Part shown: positions 1-5,374 of the stretch, in pieces
Numbering within the stretch: the first letter of the stretch is position 1
How the letters are laid out: the number at the start of each line of letters is the position of its first letter
Source of the DNA: Helicobacteraceae bacterium
Lineage (GTDB): Bacteria > Campylobacterota > Campylobacteria > Campylobacterales > Sulfurimonadaceae
DNA: 5,552 bases
Reading direction: 5' to 3'
NCBI GenBank assembly: GCA_030613795.1
Contig: JAUWLG010000106.1
Location: 1 to 5,552 of the forward strand
Translations under genes and position numbers: made by a program
The notes under the pieces: model-generated
Databases searched by the model: none
What the model saw: only the letters and a program-made list of their open reading frames with translations
What the model was told of the DNA's origin: nothing

Positions 1-72
1 AGATTCTGTGCTACATCCGACCATAAAGGCTGCAAGGGTGAAAGAGAGTAGTGATAGTTTTAGGTATGTCAT
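1..72 (-). CDS. Probable lipoprotein, N-terminal fragment (runs off left edge)
   Basis: Reading the minus strand from an ATG at 72-70 gives 24 codons that remain open to the window edge: MTYLKLSLLSFTLAAFMVGC followed by STES. A lysine near the start, a hydrophobic stretch of about 13 residues and then M-V-G-C (Cys20) form a lipoprotein signal peptide with a slightly atypical lipobox (Met at -3). An AAGGAAA ribosome site lies a few bases upstream of the ATG. The start is 13 nt after the stop codon of the beta-barrel gene on the same strand, so the two are probably co-transcribed. Ser follows the Cys, so by the E. coli rule an outer-membrane location is expected, though that rule may not hold in this phylum. 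Only the signal region is visible and no function can be given. A secreted protein cut after the hydrophobic stretch by ordinary signal peptidase is the main alternative. Confidence 0.7.
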   Translation of the reverse strand, partial: MTYLKLSLLSFTLAAFMVGCSTES

Positions 73-85
73 CTTGTTTCCTTGC

Positions 86-631
86 TTAAAAGTGGTAGTT
101 GATACCGATATATGGATTGACCAGGTGTGATGTTACCTTCACCTGTTCTGATATTAAAGAGATAGCCTGCCACGTACGCAGTTTATAGTTCAATCCAAGG
201 TCGAAATCGTAGGTCTGGTTGATAACATAACGGACACCCCCACCAAAGTTAAAACTGCTAAATGTGAGGGACTCTTCTAGCTGTCGTTCGACTTTCATGT
301 CGCCCATACCGATCCCGACATCAATGTAAGGGTAAAGATCATAGCCGATGTCCCACCCTTTATAGAGTGTAATATCCAACATAAACGCAGCCCCGTCGTT
401 AGTAGAGAAGACATCGGTGGCGTAATCCATGTAGCTAAAAGCGGCTTCGACAGCAAAGCCGCCGATGTCACCATAACCGGCTTTGATCTTGTACTGGGGT
501 GTAGACGCATCGACAGTTCTGTCATCAAGAACAAAAAATTCGGTAGAATTTTCTATAGAGAGACCGATGTAGCCTGCTGCTTCTGCAAATAATGAGATAT
601 AAAGAAGAGGCAGAACAAATAAAATTCTCAT
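86..631 (-). CDS. Small outer-membrane beta-barrel protein (first paralog)
   Basis: This 181-residue protein starts with a signal peptide (residues 1 to about 18; hydrophobic 3-15, A-E-A-A cleavage region). The rest is alternating polar and hydrophobic strands rich in Gly, Tyr and Phe, with no cysteine. It ends in N-Y-H-F, a C-terminal aromatic residue typical of proteins folded by the BAM complex. Its length suggests a barrel of about 8 strands. Recognisable parts are Y-P-Y-I-D-V-G-I-G (100-108), F-G-G-G (129-132) and Y-K-L-R-T-W (149-154). The same elements occur in the same order in the barrel at 1681-2292, so the two are probably distant paralogs. A GGAG ribosome site (complement of 642-645) sits 10 nt before the ATG. 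The gene leads into the lipoprotein gene 13 nt downstream. The specific function is unknown; a structural or adhesion-type OmpA/OmpW-like barrel is possible, but no family motif decides this. Confidence 0.82.
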   Translation of the reverse strand: MRILFVLPLLYISLFAEAAGYIGLSIENSTEFFVLDDRTVDASTPQYKIKAGYGDIGGFAVEAAFSYMDYATDVFSTNDGAAFMLDITLYKGWDIGYDLYPYIDVGIGMGDMKVERQLEESLTFSSFNFGGGVRYVINQTYDFDLGLNYKLRTWQAISLISEQVKVTSHLVNPYIGINYHF

Positions 632-663
632 ATAGCAGGTGCTCCAAACATAAATTGTGTGCC

Positions 664-669
664 ATTTTA
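664..669 (-). promoter_or_regulatory. Candidate -10 box for the minus-strand barrel-lipoprotein unit
   Basis: On the minus strand this reads TAAAAT, five of six matches to TATAAT, and would give a leader of about 25 nt before the ATG at 631. A second candidate, TAAGAT, lies at 679-684. Neither has a convincing -35. The box lies inside a small inverted repeat, TGCC-N6-GGCA (660-673). The assignment rests on position and sequence alone. Confidence 0.35.
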
Positions 670-756
670 GGCAATTTCATCTTAGAATGAGCAAAAAGGC
701 AACCTTAAAGATATCTATATAGCTATCCACATAAACAATTGTCTTAAGAGTTTAGA

Positions 757-762
757 TATAAT
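757..762 (+). promoter_or_regulatory. -10 box of the ferredoxin-panD promoter
   Basis: This is a perfect TATAAT in the divergent intergenic region, with AT-rich sequence upstream and no good -35 at 16-18 nt, as is usual for housekeeping promoters in Campylobacterota. Transcription would start near 769-770 and give a leader of about 47 nt before the ATG at 817. The leader contains the perfect palindrome at 782-801. Confidence 0.65.
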
Positions 763-781
763 ACGCGCAAATTTTACTTAG

Positions 782-801
782 ATAGGTCAGATCTGACCTA
801 T
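782..801. promoter_or_regulatory. Perfect 20-bp palindrome in the ferredoxin-panD leader; possible operator or RNA hairpin
   Basis: ATAGGTCAGATCTGACCTAT is identical to its own reverse complement over all 20 bases; the flanking pair 781/802 breaks the symmetry. It lies about +13 to +32 from the predicted start of transcription and 5 nt before the GGAG ribosome site. As DNA it could bind a dimeric repressor and act as a roadblock. As RNA it could form an 8-bp stem with a GAUC loop next to the ribosome site. It does not clearly match a regulator consensus I know; the outer GGTC...GACC recalls GntR/FadR-type sites, but the spacing differs. Confidence 0.5.
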
Positions 802-816
802 ATTATGGAGAACAAA

Positions 817-1191
817 ATGGGCATACCACAGCCAGCTTTTTATATTTTCAAGTGTGAACAATCTGCACCTCCGGGGATGCCAAAACCTTCGTGTGTCAGA
901 CCAGACACGCAAGACCTGTTCCAGCATTTAGCACAATCTTTGATGCAAAAGGGTATCATTGGTACAGTACAACCCATCCGTTCAGCGTGTTTAAACCGTT
1001 GTAATGCCGGTCCTGTTATGTTAGTAGAACCTGGACATACTATGTATGCTGGTCTGACTAAAGAGTCAATTGACCGAATTATCGATGAACACATCATTGG
1101 TGGCAATGTTGTTGAAGAGTTTGTGATCTCAGATGAGTTATGGGATGCACCAATTTCACCTGCTGACATGATGAAGCAGATGGGTAGATAA
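817..1191 (+). CDS. Thioredoxin-like [2Fe-2S] ferredoxin
   Basis: This 124-residue soluble protein has four cysteines placed as in the thioredoxin-fold [2Fe-2S] ferredoxins (Shethna-type family, related to the NuoE C-terminal domain). They are Cys13, Cys26 (C-x12-C), Cys58 and Cys62 in C-L-N-R-C-N-A-G-P, the family signature C-x3-C-x2-G-P. The N-terminal A-F-Y-I-F-K-C strand and the V-M-L-V strand after the second cysteine pair fit the fold. It is likely a cytoplasmic one-electron carrier whose partner is unknown. An in-frame ATG at 805 would add M-E-N-K. I prefer 817 because GGAG (807-810) sits 6 nt before it, whereas 805 overlaps that ribosome site and has none of its own. The panD ATG follows 11 nt after the stop, so the two are probably one transcript. 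The C-terminal extension (about residues 95-124, acidic and ending M-K-Q-M-G-R) has no motif I recognise. Confidence 0.9.
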   Translation: MGIPQPAFYIFKCEQSAPPGMPKPSCVRPDTQDLFQHLAQSLMQKGIIGTVQPIRSACLNRCNAGPVMLVEPGHTMYAGLTKESIDRIIDEHIIGGNVVEEFVISDELWDAPISPADMMKQMGR

Positions 1192-1202
1192 GGAAAGTTT
1201 CG

Positions 1203-1568
1203 ATGACCATTGAAATGTTATACAGTAAGATCCACCGTGCAACAGTAACAGATGCAAACCTTAACTATGTGGGTTCGATCACTATTGATGAGGAACTTTT
1301 AGAAGCTTCAAAGATGCGTATCGGCCAAAAAGTTGAGATCCTGAACATCAATAACGGTGAACGTTTCTCGACCTATATCATCTTAGGTGAACGCGGTAAA
1401 CGTGACATCTGTCTTAATGGGGCAGCAGCACGTAAAGTGCATAAAGGTGATAAGATCATCGTTGTTGCCTATGCGACGTATGATGAAAAAGATCTTGAGA
1501 CTTATAAACCATGTGTTGTCCTTCTGAATGATGACAATGATATTGATCATATTCTCGACGAGATCTAA
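1203..1568 (+). CDS. panD: Aspartate 1-decarboxylase, pyruvoyl-dependent proenzyme
   Basis: PanD converts L-aspartate to beta-alanine, the precursor of pantothenate and coenzyme A. The 121-residue proenzyme is expected to cut itself between Gly24 and Ser25 (N-Y-V-G-S-I-T-I-D). Ser25 then becomes the pyruvoyl cofactor at the N-terminus of the alpha chain. Numbering matches E. coli PanD at the active site: Lys9, His11, Arg54, Thr57, Tyr58 and Asn72 (in N-G-A-A-A, 72-76) are all present. The length is close to the usual 115-130 residues. The C-terminus is an acidic tail (N-D-D-N-D-I-D...). AGGA (1191-1194), overlapping the stop of the ferredoxin gene, is 8 nt before the ATG. A downstream in-frame ATG at 1215 is less likely because it has no ribosome site. 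The gene is second in the presumed ferredoxin-panD transcript. No other pantothenate genes are in the window. Confidence 0.97.
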   Translation: MTIEMLYSKIHRATVTDANLNYVGSITIDEELLEASKMRIGQKVEILNINNGERFSTYIILGERGKRDICLNGAAARKVHKGDKIIVVAYATYDEKDLETYKPCVVLLNDDNDIDHILDEI

Positions 1569-1598
1569 CTAAACAGCACTCTTAAACACTCACTTCAG

Positions 1599-1633
1599 TC
1601 AGCGTTGTGCTGAGCACTTTTTCTCTTCTTTTT
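1599..1633 (+). terminator. Weak candidate terminator after panD
   Basis: TCAGC (1599-1603) pairs with GCTGA (1609-1613) around a 5-nt loop. An alternative is GTGC-TGA-GCAC (1607-1617). Both are followed by a pyrimidine run, TTTTT then CTCTTCTTTTTT, ending near 1634. The stem is only 4-5 bp, so termination may be partial. Its position between panD and a gene with its own promoter supports the call. Confidence 0.35.
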
Positions 1634-1649
1634 TCAAGCCTTAGCTAGC

Positions 1650-1655
1650 TATAAT
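1650..1655 (+). promoter_or_regulatory. -10 box of the second barrel gene
   Basis: This is a perfect TATAAT placed so that transcription would start near 1662, about 19 nt before the chosen ATG at 1681. It overlaps an upstream in-frame ATG (1654), which therefore cannot be the translation start for this promoter. A 10-bp palindrome, TAGCTAGCTA (1642-1651), runs into its 5' side. No clear -35 is visible. Confidence 0.6.
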
Positions 1656-1680
1656 GTTTCTACTATTTCTAGGACAGATG

Positions 1681-2292
1681 ATGAATTATAAAAAACTACT
1701 TTATAGCGTACTTTTCAGCGGTTTGACACTTCAGGCAGCAAGCAGCTCATATGTGGGTCTGATACTCGAAGGCGGGTATGGTTCGATTGAACAACAAAAC
1801 TCAAAAATAGATAATGTCAATGTTGATCCGATTATTTATGGTGGTAAACTTAACTTAGGTATAGACAGCGGTGAAGACCTTCGCACCAATATCTTTTTTG
1901 GTCTCCAATATTTTGATGATGATATTTACAACTATGAGAGACCAGAGGGTACGAGTCTAGGCTCAAGCAACCAACTTTTATACAGTGTAGGTTTTGATAT
2001 TATCAAGACCTATAGTGAAAAAGGCTCCTCTGTGTTGCCATATATTAAAGGCGGTGTGGACTATGAGTTTATGTCGTTGGAGAATTATGCGCAATCCTGG
2101 GCTTCGAATGTTGGATTGACCTTAGGTGGCGGAACATTTATACGTTCGTCTGATATGTTAGAGTTGCAACTGGGTATGTATTATAAATACCGTATGTGGG
2201 GCAACTATAACCTTGATACACAAGATACACAAAACGTAGAACTCTCTGATCATTCACTGATGCTTGAATTAGGTCTCAATTTTCATTATTAA
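1681..2292 (+). CDS. Small outer-membrane beta-barrel protein (second paralog)
   Basis: From the ATG at 1681 the product is 203 residues. It has a signal peptide (M-N-Y-K-K, then a hydrophobic run to about residue 20, with L-Q-A-A as the likely cleavage region) followed by alternating Gly/Tyr-rich strands, no cysteine, and a terminal L-N-F-H-Y ending in an aromatic residue. It matches the minus-strand barrel in order: S-Y-V-G-L near the mature N-terminus, L-P-Y-I-K-G-G-V, L-G-G-G, then Y-K-Y-R-M-W (168-173) and the final strand. The open frame extends upstream to an ATG at 1654, but that lies in the -10 box. AGGA (1671-1674) is 6 nt from 1681 and only 3 nt from another ATG at 1678, so 1681 is best. 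The gene has its own promoter and separates panD from ispA. Its function is unknown; it is an envelope protein by architecture. Confidence 0.83.
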   Translation: MNYKKLLYSVLFSGLTLQAASSSYVGLILEGGYGSIEQQNSKIDNVNVDPIIYGGKLNLGIDSGEDLRTNIFFGLQYFDDDIYNYERPEGTSLGSSNQLLYSVGFDIIKTYSEKGSSVLPYIKGGVDYEFMSLENYAQSWASNVGLTLGGGTFIRSSDMLELQLGMYYKYRMWGNYNLDTQDTQNVELSDHSLMLELGLNFHY

Positions 2293-2308
2293 TATAGCTC
2301 TCTTGTGG

Positions 2309-2314
2309 TAATAT
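2309..2314 (+). promoter_or_regulatory. Candidate -10 box for ispA
   Basis: TAATAT, preceded by TGTGG, lies in the 47-nt gap between the barrel gene and ispA. It would give a start near 2321 and a leader of about 19 nt, the same geometry as the promoter at 1650. No terminator is visible between the barrel gene and ispA, so read-through from upstream is also possible. Confidence 0.4.
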
Positions 2315-2339
2315 TTCACATCAAATTTTTAGGATAGAG

Positions 2340-3185
2340 ATGCAGCAGTTTGAAGCATTTATAGCAGCACATAAACCTGTTGCACCAAGCTTTCACCCTC
2401 ATTATGAGGAAGCGCTTTATGCTATGCTCGAAGCAGGGGGGAAACGTTTTCGTCCTGCCCTTCTTTTAGCGGTTGTCTCTGCCTATAATGAACTGCTTCT
2501 TGATGGTGCCAACCATGGGGCATACGCTATCGAACTGCTTCACACCTATTCGCTTATTCATGATGACCTTCCAGCAATGGACGATGCTGATCTTCGTCGC
2601 GGCCATAAGACCTTGCATAAACGTTATGATGAGGTAACAGCTATCTTGGTTGGTGATGCTCTTAATACCTACGCTTTTGAAGTGCTTTCAAATGCACCGT
2701 TTTCCGATGCAACACGAGTGAAATTGATCCGTTCGCTATCTCATAATGGCGGCGTTGGCGGTATGGTACTTGGCCAGGCTATTGATTGTCATTTTGAGAA
2801 CCAGCCGCTTACACTTGAGCAGATCAAGATACTCCATATTAATAAAACGGGTAAATTGATCGCTTGTGCCTTAGAGATGGGTGCGATTATTGCTGGCCAA
2901 AAAGAGCTGGAACAGCCGATATACGATTTTGGTATTAAAGTAGGTCTGCTCTTTCAGATCCAAGATGACATTCTAGATGTAACGCAGAGTGATGAAGAAG
3001 CGGGCAAAACAACCAATAATGATGAAGATAAAAATAGTTTTGTCACACTCTTAGGTTTAGAGAAAGCGATAGAAGAAGCAAATGCTTTAGCTTCAGAAAT
3101 AGAAGAACAGTTACAGAGTTTTGATGAGAATTTACAAGGTAAATTGTCCCCAATACTCAATGCCTATATCAATAGACATAAGTAG
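2340..3185 (+). CDS. ispA: Polyprenyl synthetase, probably (2E,6E)-farnesyl diphosphate synthase
   Basis: This 281-residue trans-prenyltransferase condenses isopentenyl diphosphate with allylic diphosphates. The motifs run in family order: G-G-K-R-F-R-P (33-39, substrate binding); the first Asp-rich motif H-D-D-L-P-A-M-D-D (Asp75, Asp76, Asp81) followed by L-R-R-G; K-T-G (169-171); and the second Asp-rich motif F-Q-I-Q-D-D-I-L-D (205-213). The two-residue insertion in the first motif (DDLPAMD) and an aromatic Tyr70 five residues before it are the pattern of bacterial C15-type synthases, so farnesyl diphosphate is the likely product. A geranylgeranyl product cannot be excluded. It is slightly shorter than E. 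coli IspA (299). AGGA (2331-2334) lies 5 nt before the ATG. The product feeds quinone side chains and undecaprenyl phosphate. tkt follows after 163 nt; ispA and tkt are also neighbours in Campylobacter as I recall it. Confidence 0.94.
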   Translation: MQQFEAFIAAHKPVAPSFHPHYEEALYAMLEAGGKRFRPALLLAVVSAYNELLLDGANHGAYAIELLHTYSLIHDDLPAMDDADLRRGHKTLHKRYDEVTAILVGDALNTYAFEVLSNAPFSDATRVKLIRSLSHNGGVGGMVLGQAIDCHFENQPLTLEQIKILHINKTGKLIACALEMGAIIAGQKELEQPIYDFGIKVGLLFQIQDDILDVTQSDEEAGKTTNNDEDKNSFVTLLGLEKAIEEANALASEIEEQLQSFDENLQGKLSPILNAYINRHK

Positions 3186-3193
3186 AGCAGTAA

Positions 3194-3214
3194 AGATTTA
3201 TTTCGAATAAATTT
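3194..3214. repeat. AT-rich hairpin just after ispA
   Basis: ATTTATT (3196-3202) pairs perfectly with AATAAAT (3206-3212) around a TCG loop, and a G-T and an A-T pair extend it to 3194-3214. It begins 9 nt after the ispA stop. No T-run follows it, so it is not a standard intrinsic terminator; it could protect the 3' end of the ispA mRNA. Confidence 0.5.
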
Positions 3215-3215
3215 C

Positions 3216-3293
3216 AATAAGAGCGTAGCGCGAACCCACTGCTGATAAGCATCAACAATGCAATGCAGTGAACATAGCGTTAGCGTAGTTATT
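3216..3293. repeat. Imperfect inverted repeat with AGCGT/TAGCG words (REP/MITE-like candidate)
   Basis: The ends AATAA (3216-3220) and TTATT (3289-3293) are complementary, as are CACTGC (3237-3242) and GCAGTG (3265-3270). The stretches between them (3221-3232 and 3275-3286) hold GCGTAGCGC- and TAGCGTTAGCGT-type words that pair only in part. The centre can form smaller hairpins such as GCAT-N5-ATGC (3249-3261). There is no credible open frame. The look is that of a small repeated intergenic element rather than a spacer, but only one copy is visible here and its family status is inferred. Confidence 0.45.
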
Positions 3294-3312
3294 GGGGCTT
3301 TGCTCCAATAGC
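3288..3312. repeat. Strong hairpin upstream of tkt
   Basis: TATTGGGGC (3290-3298) pairs with GCTCCAATA (3302-3310) around a TTT loop with one G-T wobble. A further T-G and G-C pair extend the stem to 11 bp. It is the most stable stem in this intergenic region, 25 nt before the tkt ribosome site. No T-run follows on either strand, so it is not a canonical terminator. It may be a boundary module of the adjoining inverted repeat, with which it shares TTATT. Confidence 0.6.
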
Positions 3313-3319
3313 GTAAAAA

Positions 3320-3325
3320 TATAGC
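3320..3325 (+). promoter_or_regulatory. Weak candidate -10 box for tkt
   Basis: TATAGC, within an A-rich stretch (3315-3325), lies 24 nt before the tkt ATG and is the only plausible -10 after the hairpin. It matches four of six consensus positions. If it is used, the hairpin at 3288-3312 is outside the transcript; otherwise tkt is transcribed from ispA through the repeat element. Confidence 0.25.
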
Positions 3326-3348
3326 AAGACATCGATAAAGGAATTATA

Positions 3349-5265
3349 ATGTCAAATACTATGCGCCAAAAGATGGCCGATAGCATCCGTTTTTTAGCAA
3401 CCGATATGGTTCAAGCAGCAAAGTCAGGTCACCCGGGTGCACCTATGGGTCTTGCAGATATTGCAGTAGTGTTAAGTGAGCATCTTTCTCACAACCCGAA
3501 GAATCCTGACTGGTTAAATCGTGACCGTCTTGTCTTTTCCGGTGGGCATGCTTCAGGGCTTATCTATTCACTCTATTATCTTTGGGGTTATGGTTTAGAG
3601 GTCGAAGATCTTAAAAATTTCCGTCAACTCGACTCAAAAACACCGGGTCACCCGGAGTATGGTCACACGGAAGGGATCGAGATCACTACCGGACCTCTCG
3701 GTCAAGGTGTGGCTAATGCCGTTGGTTTTTCAATGGCAAGCAAATATGTTGGTGCACAGGGCAACTCTGAGACGGCAGCAGTAATCGATCATAATGTTTA
3801 TGTACTTTGTGGTGACGGTGACCTTGAAGAGGGGCTCTCTTACGAAGCAGCTTCATTGGCAGGCCACCTGAAACTAGATAACCTTATCTGTATCTATGAC
3901 TCTAACCGTATTACGATCGAAGGTTCAACAGACCTAAGTATTTCAGAAGACATCCGTGGACGTTTTGAGTCTCAAAACTGGGAAGTACTTGAGATCGATG
4001 GACATAACTTTGATGAGATCGACGGTGCGATCACGGAAGCAAAAGCAGCGACTAAACCCGTTATGATTATTGCTAACACAATAATTGCCAAAGGTGCCGG
4101 TGAGTTAGAAGGTTCACACCACTCACATGGTGCACCGCTTGGTGATGATATTATTGCAGCGGCAAAACAGGCTGCCGGTTTTGACCCGGAGAAAAAATTC
4201 TTTGTTCCGGAAGATGTACTTGTGCGTTTCAGATGTGCCATCGAAGAGGGTGATGTGGCTGAGCGTGCTTGGATCCACTCACTAAAAACATTGCCGCTTA
4301 TGGAACAGAATGAAGCATTAGATGCACTTCAAAACCCTGACTTCTCTCGTATCCAATGGCCGACATTTGAAAAAGCAGATGCTACACGTGGTACCAATGG
4401 TGTCATCTTGAATGCTATTGCCAAAGCGATCCCTGGTTTCATCGGTGGTTCAGCTGACCTTAGCCCGTCGAACAAGACAGAGCTTAAGAACATGGGCGTC
4501 TTTCCAAAAGGCAAGAACATCCATTTTGGTATTCGTGAACATGCTATGGCTTCGATCACCAATGCAATCGCATTATATGGTCCGTTGATGCCATTCTCGG
4601 CAACGTTCTTTGTCTTTTCAGACTACTTGAAACCTGCAGCACGTATTGCCGCACTAAGCGGTATTCAGCAGTTTTTTGTCTGGACACATGACAGTATCGG
4701 TGTCGGTGAAGATGGTCCGACACATCAACCGATCGAACACCTTTCTCAGTTCCGTGCGCTTCCTAACTTCTATGTATGGCGTCCGGCTGACGGTGCTGAA
4801 AATGTTGTGGCATGGCAACAAGCGCTTGAGATGAAAACATCGCCATCAGCATTTGTCTGTTCTCGTCAAACGCTGCCAATGTTGGAGGAGGCCAAGGTGG
4901 GTTCTGCCCGTCAAGGCGGTTACCTGTTAGCTGAAGAGGCTGATGCAACATACACACTGATAGCATCTGGTTCTGAGGTCGGTCTGGCTCTTGAAGTTCA
5001 GGCTAAGTTGGCTGAAAAAGGTACTAAAGCGAATGTGGTTTCTGTACCATGTTTTGACCTGTTTATTGAGCAGAATAAAGCATATATGGACTCTGTTATT
5101 AAGCCGGGTACTAAGACGGTTGCTATCGAAGCAGCTCGCGGTATGGAGTGGTACAAGCTTGCTGATGAGTTGATCAATATGGACAGTTTTGGTGCATCTG
5201 CACCTGCTGGAGAGCTGTTTGATAAATTCGGCTTCAGCGCTGAAGCTATTGTCTCTAAAATATAA
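3349..5265 (+). CDS. tkt: Transketolase
   Basis: This 638-residue enzyme moves two-carbon ketol units between sugar phosphates with thiamine diphosphate (ThDP) and a divalent metal, in the non-oxidative pentose phosphate pathway and in the Calvin cycle where that operates. The N-terminal pyrophosphate domain has K-S-G-H-P-G-A-P-M-G (25-34; His28 in the active site) and the ThDP/metal motif G-D-G-D-L-E-E-G (155-162) with Asn186 in D-S-N-R. A-K-G-A-G-E-L-E-G-S-H-H-S-H-G follows, carrying the conserved active-site His. The pyrimidine domain has G-I-R-E-H-A-M with catalytic Glu397 (equivalent to Glu411 of E. coli), then H-D-S-I-G-V-G-E-D-G-P-T-H-Q-P (447-461). The C-terminal domain is complete. 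The length is slightly below E. coli (663) with no missing motif. AAGGA (3338-3342) lies 6 nt before the ATG. The gene ends at its own strong terminator. Confidence 0.98.
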   Translation: MSNTMRQKMADSIRFLATDMVQAAKSGHPGAPMGLADIAVVLSEHLSHNPKNPDWLNRDRLVFSGGHASGLIYSLYYLWGYGLEVEDLKNFRQLDSKTPGHPEYGHTEGIEITTGPLGQGVANAVGFSMASKYVGAQGNSETAAVIDHNVYVLCGDGDLEEGLSYEAASLAGHLKLDNLICIYDSNRITIEGSTDLSISEDIRGRFESQNWEVLEIDGHNFDEIDGAITEAKAATKPVMIIANTIIAKGAGELEGSHHSHGAPLGDDIIAAAKQAAGFDPEKKFFVPEDVLVRFRCAIEEGDVAERAWIHSLKTLPLMEQNEALDALQNPDFSRIQWPTFEKADATRGTNGVILNAIAKAIPGFIGGSADLSPSNKTELKNMGVFPKGKNIHFGIREHAMASITNAIALYGPLMPFSATFFVFSDYLKPAARIAALSGIQQFFVWTHDSIGVGEDGPTHQPIEHLSQFRALPNFYVWRPADGAENVVAWQQALEMKTSPSAFVCSRQTLPMLEEAKVGSARQGGYLLAEEADATYTLIASGSEVGLALEVQAKLAEKGTKANVVSVPCFDLFIEQNKAYMDSVIKPGTKTVAIEAARGMEWYKLADELINMDSFGASAPAGELFDKFGFSAEAIVSKI

Positions 5266-5279
5266 CACTCTTTCTACTC

Positions 5280-5317
5280 TATCAACGCCTTTTAGGCGTT
5301 GATACTTCTCTTTTTTC
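5280..5317 (+). terminator. Strong intrinsic terminator of tkt
   Basis: TATCAACGCC (5280-5289) pairs perfectly over 10 bp with GGCGTTGATA (5295-5304) around TTTTA, followed by CTTCTCTTTTTTC (5305-5317). The hairpin begins 15 nt after the tkt stop. The opposite strand has no T-run after the stem, so it acts on plus-strand transcripts only and separates tkt from the antiporter gene. Confidence 0.85.
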
Positions 5318-5324
5318 GCACATA

Positions 5325-5354
5325 TTGACCATATTAGAGTATCATTAAGATAAC
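5325..5354 (+). promoter_or_regulatory. Candidate promoter of the nhaA-type gene
   Basis: TTGACC (5325-5330) matches five of six -35 positions. After 18 nt, GATAAC (5349-5354) matches four of six -10 positions. An alternative -10, TAAGAT (5346-5351), would leave a 15-nt spacer. The site falls between the tkt terminator and the ATG at 5375, so some promoter is expected here. Confidence 0.4.
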
Positions 5355-5374
5355 GAAACATTAGGACTGCTTTA

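Noticed and set aside
642..660. Possible sigma-54 promoter on the minus strand (TGGCAC as a -24 element before the first barrel gene)
   Set aside because: The -12 element is missing: the position that should read TTGC reads TTAT, and the transcript would start at the ribosome site.
706..730. AT-rich GATA...TATC and AGATATCT symmetry in the divergent intergenic region
   Set aside because: Low-complexity AT sequence gives such short symmetries often; no clear dyad of useful length.
840..1169. Minus-strand open frame (109 codons) opposite the ferredoxin gene
   Set aside because: It is a shadow of a gene whose four cluster cysteines and family signature establish the plus-strand reading.
817..1191. 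Reading the four-cysteine protein as a NuoE (complex I) subunit
   Set aside because: It lacks the N-terminal helical part of NuoE, and no nuo genes are nearby; the stand-alone thioredoxin-like ferredoxin family fits better.
1642..1651. 10-bp palindrome TAGCTAGCTA beside the -10 box of the second barrel gene
   Set aside because: It is short and made of simple TAGC repeats; too weak to call an operator without comparative data.
3186..3348. CRISPR or tandem-repeat array in the ispA-tkt spacer
   Set aside because: The repeated words are only 5-6 bases long and irregularly spaced, with no constant repeat and spacer units.
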